64,000 nt of DNA from positions 186,001 to 250,000 of the forward strand of contig JANWWL010000001.1 in assembly GCA_025056155.1 (NCBI GenBank), written 5' to 3'. Source of the stretch: Sphingomonadaceae bacterium. GTDB taxonomy: Bacteria > Pseudomonadota > Alphaproteobacteria > Sphingomonadales > Sphingomonadaceae. The translations under genes and the position numbers were made by a program. Below the pieces are notes generated by a model. That model did no database searches and was not told the origin of the DNA. It worked only from the letters and a program-made list of their open reading frames with translations. The stretch's first letter is position 1. Every line of letters begins with the position of its first letter. Positions 23,247 to 32,799 of this stretch are shown one piece after another.

Positions 23247-24764
23247 ATGACCCACACCCTTGCCCGACGTCGGTTGGACGGCCGGCTGCTGGCCATCCGC
23301 TGGCACCAGCGCCTGGCCTTGCTCGGCGCCCTGGCCCTGATGCTGTGGGGGGCCTCCGGCCTGCTGCACCCCGTCATGACGAGCTTCGGCCCGCAGCAGG
23401 CCGTGTTCCTGCCCCCGGCCCGGCCGATCGACCTGGGCGCCATGCGACCGGTGGCCGACATCCTGGCCGAGGCCGGCGTCACGCGGGCGCAGCTCGTCCG
23501 CATCGTGACGGGACCCCAGGGCAACCTGCTGCAGGTGACCGAGCGCGAGAGGGAGGTCCCGCGCTATTTCCGGCTGGACGACGGACGGGAGCTGCCCGGC
23601 CACGACCGAGCGCAGGCCGTCTGGCTCGCGCGGCACTACTCGGGCCTTGCCCAAACGCCCGTGGCGTCGGTCGAGCGGATCGAGGGCTTCTCGGCCCGCT
23701 ACCCGGCCGTCAACCGGCTGCTGCCTGTCTGGCGGGTCACCTTCGACCGATCCGACGGACTTTCTTACGTCGTCCACACCGAGACGAGCGCGGTCGCGGC
23801 CGTCGACGATCGCGTCAAGCAAAGGCTGCAGACCGCCTTCCAATGGGTGCACACCTTAAGCTGGCTGCCGCGTGGGGCCGAGCCTCTCCGCGTGGCCTTG
23901 ATTTCGCTGGCGGTGGGCTCGCTCGTCGTGCTTGCCATTAGCGGGATCGCGATGCTGTTCCTCATTCGCCGTCGCAGCCGGCCCACGGGCGTGCGGGGCT
24001 GGCACCGCACCGCGGCCTGGGCGCTGGCCGTGCCCCTGTTCCTGTTCGCGGGCAGCGGCCTGTTCCACCTGTTCCAGCACGCGGGCGAGGTGCCGGCCAC
24101 AAACCTCCGCCTGTCGCCGCCGGTCGACGTCGCCACGGCCGATCCCGGCCTGCCCACGCGCCTCGCCCAGCTGACGGGTGGCGGGCCCGTCAACGCCCTG
24201 TCGCTGGTGGCCGACGGGCGGGGTGTCCTGCTGTACCGTATCGAGCCGGCGCGGCCTCAGGCCACCGCGCCCGCCACCGCTGCGGCCATTCGCGCCGCAC
24301 GGTTCGCCGGCGCCCCAAGGTCCGAGCCGCCGATCTACGTCGAGGCCGCCACGGGGCGGGTGCGCCCCGACGCCGACCGGGCGCTCGCCCTCGACCTTGG
24401 CCGGCGCTTCACGGGGCTGGGGCCCGAGGCCGTCGAGCGGATGGAGCTCGTAACTCGCTTCGGCCCGCTCTACGATTTCCGCAACAAGCGCCTGCCCGTA
24501 TGGCGCCTCGACTACGGCCCACCGGTCTCGGCCACGCTGTTCGTCGACACGGCCACCGGCGTGCTGGTCGACGTCGTGGCGGACGCCGCCAAGCCCGAGC
24601 GGTTCAGCTTCAGCTTTCTCCACAAGTGGAACTTCCTGTTCCCCTTGGGCCGCGACGGGCAGAACGCGGTGGTGGCGGCCGTGGTGCTGGCGCTAATCGG
24701 GTTCATGGCGTGGCTCGGGCTCCGCATGGATCTCGCCCGCCGCGCGGCCCGACGGCGGCGCTAG
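23247..24764 (+). CDS. PepSY-associated transmembrane protein
   Basis: This 505-aa inner-membrane protein of the PepSY_TM family has four transmembrane helices. They lie near LLGALALMLWGASGLLH, ISLAVGSLVVLAISGIAMLF, WALAVPLFLFAGSGLFHLF and VVAAVVLALIGFMAWLG. Periplasmic PepSY-type domains lie between them, with paired RRFTGL/ARHYSGL-like segments. Several such proteins act as inner-membrane or periplasmic reductases of ferric siderophores (FoxB-type), passing electrons through hemes ligated by membrane histidines. Histidines are present here in RWHQRLAL and GWHRTAAW. It begins 12 bp after the TonB receptor stop and is certainly in the same unit. Confidence 0.85.
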   Translation: MTHTLARRRLDGRLLAIRWHQRLALLGALALMLWGASGLLHPVMTSFGPQQAVFLPPARPIDLGAMRPVADILAEAGVTRAQLVRIVTGPQGNLLQVTEREREVPRYFRLDDGRELPGHDRAQAVWLARHYSGLAQTPVASVERIEGFSARYPAVNRLLPVWRVTFDRSDGLSYVVHTETSAVAAVDDRVKQRLQTAFQWVHTLSWLPRGAEPLRVALISLAVGSLVVLAISGIAMLFLIRRRSRPTGVRGWHRTAAWALAVPLFLFAGSGLFHLFQHAGEVPATNLRLSPPVDVATADPGLPTRLAQLTGGGPVNALSLVADGRGVLLYRIEPARPQATAPATAAAIRAARFAGAPRSEPPIYVEAATGRVRPDADRALALDLGRRFTGLGPEAVERMELVTRFGPLYDFRNKRLPVWRLDYGPPVSATLFVDTATGVLVDVVADAAKPERFSFSFLHKWNFLFPLGRDGQNAVVAAVVLALIGFMAWLGLRMDLARRAARRRR

Positions 24765-24833
24765 CGCCTGGCGGCCTTCAGAGGGGACAACTTCTTCCTG
24801 CCCTGGCATGGGGCGTTTGAGGAGGTGACGGCG

Positions 24834-25214
24834 ATGTTCAGTCACGTGATGGTGGGGGCGAACGATCTCGAGGCCTCCAAGCGCTTCTACGACGCGGTGC
24901 TGGGCGCCCTGGGCCATCCGCCCGGCGTGGCTGACGGCAAGGGCCGCGTGTTCTGGATGACTCCGTCGGGCATCTTCGCCATCACCCGGCCCATCGACGG
25001 GCAACCCGCCTCGTGCGGGAACGGCAGCACCATCGGCTTCGCGGCCGCCTCGCCCGAACAGGTTCACGCCTTCCACGACGCCGGCGTGGCCGCCGGTGGC
25101 ACGTCGATCGAAGACCCGCCCGGCGTGCGCGAAGGGGCGGGGGTCAAGCTCTACCTCGCCTACCTGCGCGATCCGGCCGGCAACAAGATCTGTGCGCTCC
25201 ACCGCATGAGCTGA
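24834..25214 (+). CDS. VOC (glyoxalase/bleomycin-resistance fold) protein
   Basis: This 126-aa protein of the vicinal-oxygen-chelate superfamily has the opening strand FSHVMVGANDLEASKRFYDA, followed by VLGALGHPPG, GSTIGFAAASPEQVHAFHDA and AYLRDPAGNKICALHR. A histidine (residue 4) and a C-terminal acidic/His region may bind metal. I chose ATG at 24834, where GGAGG lies about 8 bases upstream; a GTG at 24825 is also possible. It lies only 5 bp before the MarR gene of the homogentisate operon. Members include glyoxalases, isomerases and thiol transferases. Whether it acts in tyrosine breakdown is unknown. Confidence 0.85.
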   Translation: MFSHVMVGANDLEASKRFYDAVLGALGHPPGVADGKGRVFWMTPSGIFAITRPIDGQPASCGNGSTIGFAAASPEQVHAFHDAGVAAGGTSIEDPPGVREGAGVKLYLAYLRDPAGNKICALHRMS

Positions 25215-25219
25215 CCGCC

Positions 25220-25687
25220 TTGACGGCGGGCCGGGTCGCCCCGTGGGATGCCGAGGTGCCCGGCCTTCGTCTCGACGACTTCCTGCCCTACCGCCTGTCG
25301 GTGGCGGCCAACCGGGTGTCGGAACGGATCGCGGGCGCCTACCGCGCGCGCTTCGGCCTCAAGATCCCGGAGTGGCGGGTGCTGGCGGTGCTGGCCGAGG
25401 AAGCAGAGACGACCCAGGCGCGCCTCGTGGCCCGCACGGCCATGGACCGCATGACCATCTCGCGCGCGGTGGCGGCCCTGAGGACGCGCGGCCTAATCGT
25501 GCTTGGGCCGGCCGCCGACCGGCGGACGCGACGCCTGTCGCTGTCGGCCGAGGGGCAGCGCCTGTATGCCGAGGTCGTGCCCGCGGCCCTGGCGCTCGAG
25601 GCGGAGGTGCTGGCGGGCCTGACGGCGGCCGAACGCGCGCAACTGATGGCGCTGCTCGCGCGGCTGGGCGGTTGCCCCGAATCGTAA
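25220..25687 (+). CDS. MarR-family transcriptional regulator
   Basis: This protein of about 155 aa has a winged helix-turn-helix, IPEWRVLAVLAEEAETTQAR, then VARTAMDRMTISRAVAALRT and the wing PAADRRTRRLSLSAEGQRLY. It is likely a dimeric repressor whose ligand is an aromatic acid. The start is uncertain: TTG at 25220 keeps it 5 bp from the VOC gene, while GTG at 25256 would also leave the domain intact. Its stop codon lies inside a 16-bp palindrome (25683-25698) in front of hppD. This suggests it controls the hppD-hmgA-fahA genes, with homogentisate or 4-hydroxyphenylpyruvate as possible effector (inference). Confidence 0.87.
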   Translation: MTAGRVAPWDAEVPGLRLDDFLPYRLSVAANRVSERIAGAYRARFGLKIPEWRVLAVLAEEAETTQARLVARTAMDRMTISRAVAALRTRGLIVLGPAADRRTRRLSLSAEGQRLYAEVVPAALALEAEVLAGLTAAERAQLMALLARLGGCPES

Positions 25688-25698
25688 CCCGTGTTACG
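25683..25698. promoter_or_regulatory. 16-bp palindrome upstream of hppD, candidate MarR operator
   Basis: CGTAAC-CCGT-GTTACG is a perfect inverted repeat with 6-bp arms and a 4-base spacer. It overlaps the marR stop codon and lies 34 bp before the hppD start. Size and symmetry suit a MarR dimer. No second copy was noticed near the other genes of the pathway, which follow without gaps. Confidence 0.55.
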
Positions 25699-25732
25699 GA
25701 TGGGTCTTGGCGCACGCGGGGAGGGAACGTCG

Positions 25733-26857
25733 ATGGCGACCGCGGCGGCCGACGGGACGGTGGCCGATAACCCCCTGGGACTCGACGGCTTCGAGTTCGT
25801 CGAGTTCACGAGCCCCGACCCGGAATCGCTCGCCCGCCTGTTCGAGCGGCTGGGGTTCACCCATGTGGCCACCCATCGCTCCAAGAATGTGCGCCGCTAT
25901 GCGCAAGGCGACATCAACTTCATCCTGAACGCGGAACCCGACGGCCAGCCGGCCGAGTTCCGCCAGCGTCACGGGCCGTCGGCCAACGCGCTGGCGTTCC
26001 GCGTGAAGGATGCAGCCCACGCCTTCCGCGAGGCCGTGCGCCGTGGGGCCGAGCCGGTGGAGGGCCGCGTGGGACCGATGGAGCTCAACATCCCGGCCAT
26101 CCGCGGCATCGGGGGTGCCTACCTCTACCTCGTCGACCGCTATGGGGCGGCGGAAATCTACGACGTCGACTTCCGGCCCGTGCCGGGCGCCACCAAGAAC
26201 GATAGGTCGGTCGGCCTCAAGACCATCGACCATCTGACCCACAACGTGGCCCAGGGCGACCTGGATCGCTGGGCCCGTTTCTACGAACGGATCTTCGGCT
26301 TTCGCGAGCTGCGCTTCTTCGACATCCGCGGCCGGGCAACAGGCCTGTTCTCGAAGGCGATGGTGGCCCCCGACGGCAAGATCCGGATCCCGCTCAACGA
26401 AAGCCAGGACGAGCATTCCCAGATCGCCGAGTTCCTGCGGCAGTACAACGGCGAGGGGATCCAGCACGTGGCACTCGCCACGGACGACATCCTGGCGACC
26501 GTCGATGCGCTGCGGGCGAACGGCGTGCGCTTCCAGGACACGCCCGACGTCTACTATGACCTTCTCGACCGGCGGCTTCCCGGCCATGGGCTGGACGTGG
26601 CAGCGCTCAAGGCCCGCCGGATCCTGGTGGACGGCGCGCCCGAGACGGGGGGTGGCCTGCTGCTCCAGATCTTCACCGAGAACATGGTGGGGCCGATCTT
26701 CTTCGAGATCATCCAGCGGATGGGCAACGACGGCTTCGGCGAGGGGAACTTCCAGGCGCTGTTCGAGAGCCTCGAGCTCGACCAGATCCGCCGGGGCGTG
26801 ATCCCCGCGGGCCTCAGCCGGGTGCCGGGGCTGCTGCCCGGGGCCAAGCGGGCATGA
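25733..26857 (+). CDS. hppD: 4-hydroxyphenylpyruvate dioxygenase
   Basis: This 374-aa protein is the enzyme converting 4-hydroxyphenylpyruvate, O2 and Fe(II) to homogentisate in tyrosine breakdown. It has two VOC-like domains. The iron ligands are visible as H167 (TIDHLTHNV), H245 (IQHVALAT) and E325 ([10 protein letters not shown]). The C-terminal helix [16 protein letters not shown] is typical. I chose ATG at 25733, with GGGAGG about 8 bases upstream. It is the first gene after the candidate MarR operator, and its stop overlaps the hmgA ATG (ATGA). Length and motifs leave little doubt. Confidence 0.97.
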   Translation: MATAAADGTVADNPLGLDGFEFVEFTSPDPESLARLFERLGFTHVATHRSKNVRRYAQGDINFILNAEPDGQPAEFRQRHGPSANALAFRVKDAAHAFREAVRRGAEPVEGRVGPMELNIPAIRGIGGAYLYLVDRYGAAEIYDVDFRPVPGATKNDRSVGLKTIDHLTHNVAQGDLDRWARFYERIFGFRELRFFDIRGRATGLFSKAMVAPDGKIRIPLNESQDEHSQIAEFLRQYNGEGIQHVALATDDILATVDALRANGVRFQDTPDVYYDLLDRRLPGHGLDVAALKARRILVDGAPETGGGLLLQIFTENMVGPIFFEIIQRMGNDGFGEGNFQALFESLELDQIRRGVIPAGLSRVPGLLPGAKRA

Positions 26858-28176
26858 CCGTCCAGGAGAGACGACCGGCGGAAGCGAGCTTGGCCTCCCG
26901 GGCCGGGTGGGGCGGGCTTGGCAACCACCTCGAGGCCGAGGCCATCCCCGGCGCGCTGGCCCGCGGCCGCAACTCTCCCCAACGCCCCCCCTTCGGCCTC
27001 TACGCCGAGCAGCTCTCAGGCACGGCCTTCACCACCCCGCGCGCCGACAACCGCCGCAGCTGGCTCTATCGCCTGCGGCCCTCGGCCGACCACCCCCCCT
27101 TCCGCCCCGCGGACCACCCGGGGCTTGCCGCCCCGCCCCTCGCCGAACCCCCGGCCGATCCCAACCGCCGGCGCTGGCGGCCCCTCCCCGTTCCCGACGC
27201 CCCGACCGACTTTCTCGGCGGCCTCCTCACTCTGCTCGCCAACGGATGCGTGGAGGAGGGCACGGGCGTCTCGGTGCACCTCTACGCCTGCAATCGGCCG
27301 ATGGCGGGCCGAGCGTTCGCGTCGGCCGATGGCGAAATCCTGCTCGTGCCGCAGGAGGGCCTGCTCAGCCTCGTCACCGAGTTCGGCTCGCTCGAGGTGC
27401 CGCCGGGTTTCATCGCCCTCGTGCCCCGCGGCGTACGGTTCCGGGTGGGGGTGGACGGGCCCGCGCGGGGCTGGGCCATCGAGAACCACGGGAGCCCCTT
27501 CCGCCTGCCCGAACTCGGGCCCATCGGCGCCAACGGCCTTGCCTCGCCACGGGACTTCGAAGCGCCCGCGCCCGCCTTCGAGGACGAGGACCGTCCGCAC
27601 GAGCTCGTCCTCAAGTGGGGCGGGCGCCTGTTCACGACCACCCTCGCCCACTCGCCCTTCGACGTCGTGGCCTGGCACGGGAACCTGTGGCCCTGGCGCT
27701 ACGACCTTGCCCGCTTCAACACGATGGGAACGGTGAGCTTCGACCACCCCGACCCCTCGATCCTGACGGTGCTCACCTCGCCCTCCGCCCAGCCGGGCGC
27801 GGCCAACGCGGATTTCCTGATCTTCCCGCCGCGCTGGCTGGTGGCCGAGGACACCTTCCGTCCCCCCTGGTTCCACCGCAACGTGATGAGCGAATACATG
27901 GGGCTGCTGAGCGGCACCTACGACGCCAGGGAGGGCGGGTTCGTGCCGGGCGGCGGCTCGCTCCATAACCGCCTGAGCGCCCACGGGCCGGATCTGGCCA
28001 CCTGGCGGCGGGCGAGCGCGGCCGACCTTAGGCCCGAGAAGTTCACGGGCGGCCTTGCCTTCATGGTAGAGACGGTGCGCCCCTTCCGCCTGACCCGCTT
28101 CGCCGCGGCGGGCCCCCTCGTCGAGCCCGACTACGACGGCGTGTGGGCCGGGTTTCCCAAGGCACGGATTCCGTGA
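26854..28176 (+). CDS. hmgA: Homogentisate 1,2-dioxygenase
   Basis: This 440-aa protein opens the homogentisate ring to maleylacetoacetate. Family landmarks are [58 protein letters not shown] and the active-site segment [15 protein letters not shown]. This last contains the iron-ligand histidine and a glutamate, followed by [20 protein letters not shown]. Its start overlaps the hppD stop by 4 bases and its stop overlaps the GTG of the fumarylacetoacetase gene. Co-translation of the three enzymes is therefore likely. It is cytoplasmic and Fe(II)-dependent. Confidence 0.97.
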   Translation: MTVQERRPAEASLASRAGWGGLGNHLEAEAIPGALARGRNSPQRPPFGLYAEQLSGTAFTTPRADNRRSWLYRLRPSADHPPFRPADHPGLAAPPLAEPPADPNRRRWRPLPVPDAPTDFLGGLLTLLANGCVEEGTGVSVHLYACNRPMAGRAFASADGEILLVPQEGLLSLVTEFGSLEVPPGFIALVPRGVRFRVGVDGPARGWAIENHGSPFRLPELGPIGANGLASPRDFEAPAPAFEDEDRPHELVLKWGGRLFTTTLAHSPFDVVAWHGNLWPWRYDLARFNTMGTVSFDHPDPSILTVLTSPSAQPGAANADFLIFPPRWLVAEDTFRPPWFHRNVMSEYMGLLSGTYDAREGGFVPGGGSLHNRLSAHGPDLATWRRASAADLRPEKFTGGLAFMVETVRPFRLTRFAAAGPLVEPDYDGVWAGFPKARIP

Positions 28177-29465
28177 GCCTTCCTCCTCTTGACGAAACGC
28201 ACGATCGCCACGCCACGTCCTGGGCACCTGGGGCGGACGGATCGGGGCCCTTCCCCGTCCAGAACCTGCCCTTCTGCTGCTTCTCCACGGGCGACCTGGG
28301 CCCGCGGGCGGGCGTGGCGGTGGGCGACGTGATCGTCGACCTGGGCGCTTGGCTTGCCGCCTGCGACTCCCCCCAAGACGCCGCCCTGGCCGACCTGTGC
28401 GAGGGGCCGCTCAATGCCCTGCTCGCGGCCGGGGCCGAGCCGCGCCGCGCCTTGCGCCGGCGCCTCTTCGCGCTCCTCACCGACCCCGGAGCGCGCGGCG
28501 AGCTCGAGCCCTTCCTGGTGCCGGCTGCGGAAGCGGAACTCCACCTGCCCTGCGAGGTGGGGGACTACACCGACTTCTACGCCGGGATCCATCACGCCCG
28601 GCGGGTGGGGCGCCTCTTCCGCCCCGACTCCCCCCTGCCGCCCAACTATCCTTGGGTGCCCCTTGCCTACCATGGCCGGGCCTCGACCGTGGTGGTCTCG
28701 GGCACGCCCGTCACGAGGCCGTGGGGTCAGATCCCGGACACGCCCGGCCCGCGCTTCGGCCCGACGGCACGGCTCGACTTCGAATTCGAGCTCGCCATCT
28801 GGATCGGCCCGGGCAACCCGCACGGGCGGCCGATCCCGATCGCAGAGGCGGCCGATCACGTGGCCGGCTTCGGCATTCTCAACGACTGGTCGGCGCGCGA
28901 CATCCAGGCCTGGGAATACCAGCCGCTGGGGCCGTTCCTGGCCAAGAGCTTCGCCACCTCCGTCTCGGCCTTCGTCGTGACGCCAGAGGCGCTCGCTCCT
29001 TTTCGCGCGGCGGCCCTCCCCCGCGGGCCCGACGATCCGCTCCCCCTGCCCTACCTCGCCGACCCGGCCGACCAGACGGCAGGCGGCCTCGATCTGGTGC
29101 TGGAAACCTATCTCTCCTCCCGCCGCATGCGCGCGGAGGGCGTGCCCGACGTCCGCATCGCGCGCACCACCTCGCGCCACCTGTGGTGGACCCCGGCCCA
29201 GCTGGTCGCCCACCACACGTCCAACGGTTGCCAGCTGCGGCCGGGCGACCTCTTGGGCACGGGCACCATTTCAGGGCCCGAGCCCGACGAAGGCGGGTCC
29301 CTCCTCGAGCTGGCCGAAGCCGGCGCGCGGCCGATCGCGCTGCCCACGGGCGAGACCCGGGCGTTCTTGGAGGACGGCGACCGCGTCCGCCTGGTGGCGT
29401 CCGCCCAGCGCCCCGGCTTCCGATCGATCGGCCTTGGCGAATGCTGGGGGGAGGTGGTGGGATGA
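28173..29465 (+). CDS. fahA: Fumarylacetoacetase
   Basis: This 430-aa protein hydrolyses fumarylacetoacetate to fumarate and acetoacetate, the last step of homogentisate breakdown. The N-terminal SH3-like part contains [16 protein letters not shown]. The catalytic domain shows [16 protein letters not shown], the [14 protein letters not shown] segment, metal-binding [10 protein letters not shown], and [22 protein letters not shown] at 28173 overlaps the hmgA stop (GTGA). No maleylacetoacetate isomerase gene (maiA) lies between or beside these genes, although the pathway requires it. It must be elsewhere or replaced. The assignment itself is secure. Confidence 0.96.
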   Translation: MSLPPLDETHDRHATSWAPGADGSGPFPVQNLPFCCFSTGDLGPRAGVAVGDVIVDLGAWLAACDSPQDAALADLCEGPLNALLAAGAEPRRALRRRLFALLTDPGARGELEPFLVPAAEAELHLPCEVGDYTDFYAGIHHARRVGRLFRPDSPLPPNYPWVPLAYHGRASTVVVSGTPVTRPWGQIPDTPGPRFGPTARLDFEFELAIWIGPGNPHGRPIPIAEAADHVAGFGILNDWSARDIQAWEYQPLGPFLAKSFATSVSAFVVTPEALAPFRAAALPRGPDDPLPLPYLADPADQTAGGLDLVLETYLSSRRMRAEGVPDVRIARTTSRHLWWTPAQLVAHHTSNGCQLRPGDLLGTGTISGPEPDEGGSLLELAEAGARPIALPTGETRAFLEDGDRVRLVASAQRPGFRSIGLGECWGEVVG

Positions 29466-29572
29466 CTTGCCGGCGGGCCGGCCAAGATGCACGAGCGCGT
29501 TGATTCGCCGGGGAAGCGTCGGCGTCCGCACGCGGGCCGGCACGGGAAGGCCGGCAAGGGAAGGATGGTCGG

Positions 29573-30385
29573 ATGAAATCGATCCTGCTCCACGTCGCCG
29601 ACGATCCCGGGTTCGAAGGCCGCCTGCAGGCCGCGCTCGACCTTGCCCGTGCGTTCTCGGGCCATCTCCACGGCCTGCAGCCGCGCCGCATCCCGGCCTA
29701 TTTCGGGGCGGATGCGGCCGGGTTCGGCGCGGGCGCGGCACTGGTGGCCGAACTCATCGACCAGGAGGCGAAGCTCGCCCAGGCCCTCCGCGAGCGGCTG
29801 GAGGCCCGCCTGGCGCACGAGGACGTGCCCTTCACCATCGCCGAAGCCGTGGGCGAACCGGCCGAGATGCTGATCCAGGCCGCAAGCCTTCAAGATCTTG
29901 TCGTCATGAGCCTGGCCAAGGCCGGCCACGCCCCGCAGGCCGCGGTGCCCGAGGTGGTGGTGCGCGCCGACACGCCCGTGCTGGCCATCCCGCAAGGTCA
30001 CATGGGCTTCGACCCCGGCCGGCCGGCCCTGGTGGCTTGGAAGCCCACGGTCGAAAGCGCCAAGGCCGTGCGGGCAGCCGTGCCGCTGCTCGCCCGGGCG
30101 GCCAGCGTCACGATCCTGGTGGTGGACCCGGGCGACGAAACCGACCTGCCGCCTACCGAGGCCGCCCGGTATCTCTCCCGCCACGGGGTGCGAGCCGAAA
30201 TGGCGGTGCGCCAGTCGGGATCCATGAAGGTGGCCGACACGCTGATCGCCGCCGCGCGCGAGCTGGAGGCCGGCGTGCTGGTGATGGGGGCCTACAGCCG
30301 TTCGCGCACGATCCAGTTCCTGATGGGCGGCGTGACGCGCGACTTCCTCGAGCAGGCGCCGCTGCCGCTCTTCATGGTGCACTGA
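29573..30385 (+). CDS. Tandem-domain universal stress protein
   Basis: This 270-aa protein contains two UspA-like domains. The first starts MKSILLHVADDPGFEGRLQA and contains EPAEMLIQAASLQDLVVMSL. The second starts near PALVAWKPTVESAKAVRAAV and ends with VLVMGAYSRSRTIQFLMGGV. The final segment resembles the nucleotide-binding loop GxYGHSR...GGxTR but lacks the classic G-2X-G-9X-G(S/T) pattern, so ATP binding is uncertain. USP proteins are induced by stress in many bacteria. It is a single-gene unit 107 bp downstream of fahA, preceded by AAGGGAAGGA. No link to the homogentisate genes is implied. Confidence 0.9.
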   Translation: MKSILLHVADDPGFEGRLQAALDLARAFSGHLHGLQPRRIPAYFGADAAGFGAGAALVAELIDQEAKLAQALRERLEARLAHEDVPFTIAEAVGEPAEMLIQAASLQDLVVMSLAKAGHAPQAAVPEVVVRADTPVLAIPQGHMGFDPGRPALVAWKPTVESAKAVRAAVPLLARAASVTILVVDPGDETDLPPTEAARYLSRHGVRAEMAVRQSGSMKVADTLIAAARELEAGVLVMGAYSRSRTIQFLMGGVTRDFLEQAPLPLFMVH

Positions 30386-30394
30386 CCGCCCGGC

Positions 30395-31474
30395 TCAAGG
30401 GCGAAGCGCGGCAATCCAGGCGCGCACCAGCGCGATCCCCTCGCGGTCGGGCAAGGTCCGGCCAAGCTCGGGCATCATCACGCCGGGCTCGGTCGATTCC
30501 ATCCGGTAAACGAGGATCGAGCGGTCCGGCCGGCCGGGGGCGATCGCCACTTCGTGGCCCCCGCTGCCGCGCCCTGCCGCCACCGGCCGCTTGCCGATGC
30601 CGAGGGCCGTGGGATCGGCCTCCTCCCAATCCAGGAACAGCCCGCTGTTGGATGCGCTTCCCCCCCGCCGGTGGCAGTGGCCACAGTTGGCATCCAGGTA
30701 GGCCCGGGCACGGGCGTCGAGGGGGGCGGTGGAATCGTCGGGCCGAGGGACGACCGGGCCACGATGGGCGCCCCGCACCAGACCGAGCGCCGCCAACCGG
30801 GCGAGATCGCCTGTGGCCACCAGGTTGCGCGCCTTGACCCCCAACGGTTCCAGGGCGCCGTCCCGCGCATGGCAGGTCTTGCACTGGTTCACGTTGGGGA
30901 CCTGCCAGGTAAGGCGGAGGGGATGGCCCTCGGGGCCGGGCGCCAGGACGGGCAGGCGGGCGCCCGCCCGCACGAGGCGGGCCTCGCGGCCGGACGGCTC
31001 CCACACGTAGGGCAGCGCCACCCAGCCCGAAGCCCGGCGGACGAGAAGCCGCGTCTCCATCACCTGGGCGGGCGTGGTGGCGGTGGCGGGATAGGCGAAG
31101 GTCTTGACCAGCACCGTGCCCACCGGGAGGTCGAGGAGGTCGGGACCCGAAACGGCCGCCTGCGTGCCGGACGGAAGCGCGATCGCGCGTTCCTTGGCGG
31201 CGCCGTCGGCCCACAAGGACGCCGAGGGGGCGTACCCGACGACGCCGGGGGCCAGACGACGGGTCCGAAGGTCGGCGAACAGGCCGGTGGCCGACAGCCG
31301 ATCGGGCGGGGTGTCGGACTGCAGGGCGCCGAAGGCCACCCGGGCGGGCGCCGGCGCGCCCGCCAAGGCGGCGAGCACGAACCAAGCCAGGCCGGCGGCC
31401 ATCGCCGCCCCTGCGCGGCTTGAGGTGGACCTTCCCGAGATGGCGGGAAGCGGGACCGCGCCGGCAGCCGTCAT
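30395..31474 (-). CDS. SO2930-family diheme c-type cytochrome
   Basis: This 359-aa exported protein has two heme motifs, CKTCH (in VNQCKTCHARDG) and CGHCH (in YLDANCGHCHRRGG). Between and around them are family segments such as GYAPSASLWADGAAKERAI, LPVGTVLVKTFAYP and a C-terminal PGVMMPELGRT that may supply a methionine ligand. It matches the family named after Shewanella SO_2930. A hydrophobic signal-like stretch (AAMAAGLAWFVLAALAGAPA) lies near residue 25-45. ATG at 31474 overlaps the stop of the beta-helix gene (ATGA). The two families co-occur in many proteobacteria; their joint function is undescribed. Confidence 0.88.
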   Translation of the reverse strand: MTAAGAVPLPAISGRSTSSRAGAAMAAGLAWFVLAALAGAPAPARVAFGALQSDTPPDRLSATGLFADLRTRRLAPGVVGYAPSASLWADGAAKERAIALPSGTQAAVSGPDLLDLPVGTVLVKTFAYPATATTPAQVMETRLLVRRASGWVALPYVWEPSGREARLVRAGARLPVLAPGPEGHPLRLTWQVPNVNQCKTCHARDGALEPLGVKARNLVATGDLARLAALGLVRGAHRGPVVPRPDDSTAPLDARARAYLDANCGHCHRRGGSASNSGLFLDWEEADPTALGIGKRPVAAGRGSGGHEVAIAPGRPDRSILVYRMESTEPGVMMPELGRTLPDREGIALVRAWIAALRP

Positions 31475-32691
31475 CGCCCGCCCGGCTGGTCCTCGGGCAG
31501 GATCACGGGGGCGAGGTCGGGCGGCGGCGGGTCGGCCGGGCTGGCCAGCGGGCCAGGCCGCGCGGCCTGCGGTGCTGCCCCCGCCTCGCCCAGCCCCAGG
31601 GTCATGGCCGGCGCGTCCACCCACAGGCGCACCGGTTCGGCCACGAGCGCCTCGCCTCGCCGGAAGCGCGTGACCCCGTCCCACACCACGGGCGGCAGGG
31701 TGCCCCCGACGGCGGCCGCGACGTCGGCACCACCGGGGAAGGCCGGGGCGAAGCCGTTGCGGCCCAGGCGGTTGCCCCGCACCACCACGTCGCGCGGCAG
31801 CGGGTTGTAGCGGGCGTCAGTGAAGGGGCGCGAATAGGCGATCACCATCACCGCCGCGCTGGCGTTGCCGTCCACCTCGTTGTCGACGACCTCGACCCGC
31901 CGGTTGGCCATCACCATGATGCCCGTGCCGACCGGCACTTGCGCCACGATGTTGCCTGGGGGTGCGAAGTTCGGAGTGTCGTTGGCTAGGACCCGGTTGC
32001 GGAACACGCGCGTGGAATGGCCGTCCTTCACGGGCAGGTCGGGCAGGTCGAACACCAGGATGCCGCCCGTGTTGTGCTGCACCAGGTTGTCGTGCACGTC
32101 GGCGTGCTGGCTGTTCTCGATCTCGATGCCGGCCACGTTGTACTCGGCGAGCGACCGACGCACCACGACGTGGCGCGACTGGCCGACGTAGATGCCGGTA
32201 TCGGAGGCGCCGCGCACCGTGACCCGGTCGATGAGCACGTTCGAGGATTCGACCGGGTAGACGCCGTAAGCCCCATTGGTGGACTTCGGCCCGCCCGACC
32301 AGACGACTTCGAGGTCGGTGAAGCTCACTCGGTCCGAACCCTTGGACTTGATCCCGTCGCCCCTGGGATCGCGGACGGTGAGCCCCGTGACCCACACCCG
32401 TGAGGAGGTGATGAGCAAGCCCTCGCCCGCCCCTTCCTGGCCCGAGAAGTCGAGGATCGTCCGCCCTGGCCCCGCCCCGCGCACGGTGACGCCGTCGACG
32501 TCGAGCGAAAGGCCCATCGTCAAGCGATAGGTGCCGGCCGCCAGCCGCACCGTGTCGCCCGGCCGGGCGTCGATGAGCGCCTGCTGCAACCGCGTGGTGT
32601 CGTCTCGGCCAGGCTTGAGCAGGATGGTGCGCGCTTCGAGCGCGCCCAAGCCCCCGAGCAGGCCAAGAGCCGCGATCAGGATCCTGCGCAT
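31471..32691 (-). CDS. Secreted parallel beta-helix repeat protein
   Basis: This 406-aa protein has a signal peptide (MRRILIAALGLLGGLGALEA) and a right-handed beta-helix made of repeating strands. Examples include VTVRGAGPGRTILDFSG, NVLIDRVTVRGASDTGIYV, VVVRRSLAEYNVAGIEIENS and NLVQHNTGGILVFDLPDLP. This NosD/pectin-lyase-like fold typically handles carbohydrates or copper in other families; no catalytic triad is evident here. The C-terminus is a Pro-rich tail. ATG at 32691 is preceded by GGGAGGGAAGG. It is the first gene of a two-gene unit with the diheme cytochrome and diverges from the sulfotransferase gene across 108 bp. Confidence 0.87.
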   Translation of the reverse strand: MRRILIAALGLLGGLGALEARTILLKPGRDDTTRLQQALIDARPGDTVRLAAGTYRLTMGLSLDVDGVTVRGAGPGRTILDFSGQEGAGEGLLITSSRVWVTGLTVRDPRGDGIKSKGSDRVSFTDLEVVWSGGPKSTNGAYGVYPVESSNVLIDRVTVRGASDTGIYVGQSRHVVVRRSLAEYNVAGIEIENSQHADVHDNLVQHNTGGILVFDLPDLPVKDGHSTRVFRNRVLANDTPNFAPPGNIVAQVPVGTGIMVMANRRVEVVDNEVDGNASAAVMVIAYSRPFTDARYNPLPRDVVVRGNRLGRNGFAPAFPGGADVAAAVGGTLPPVVWDGVTRFRRGEALVAEPVRLWVDAPAMTLGLGEAGAAPQAARPGPLASPADPPPPDLAPVILPEDQPGGR

Positions 32692-32799
32692 CGGCCTTCC
32701 CTCCCCGTCGCAGGGCTTGCCGGGCGCGTGGCCTCCTGTCCAGCGGGCACTGGCCAAGAGCGCCGGCGTTGGCTAGCGCCCGCATCCGAAGGCACGCCC

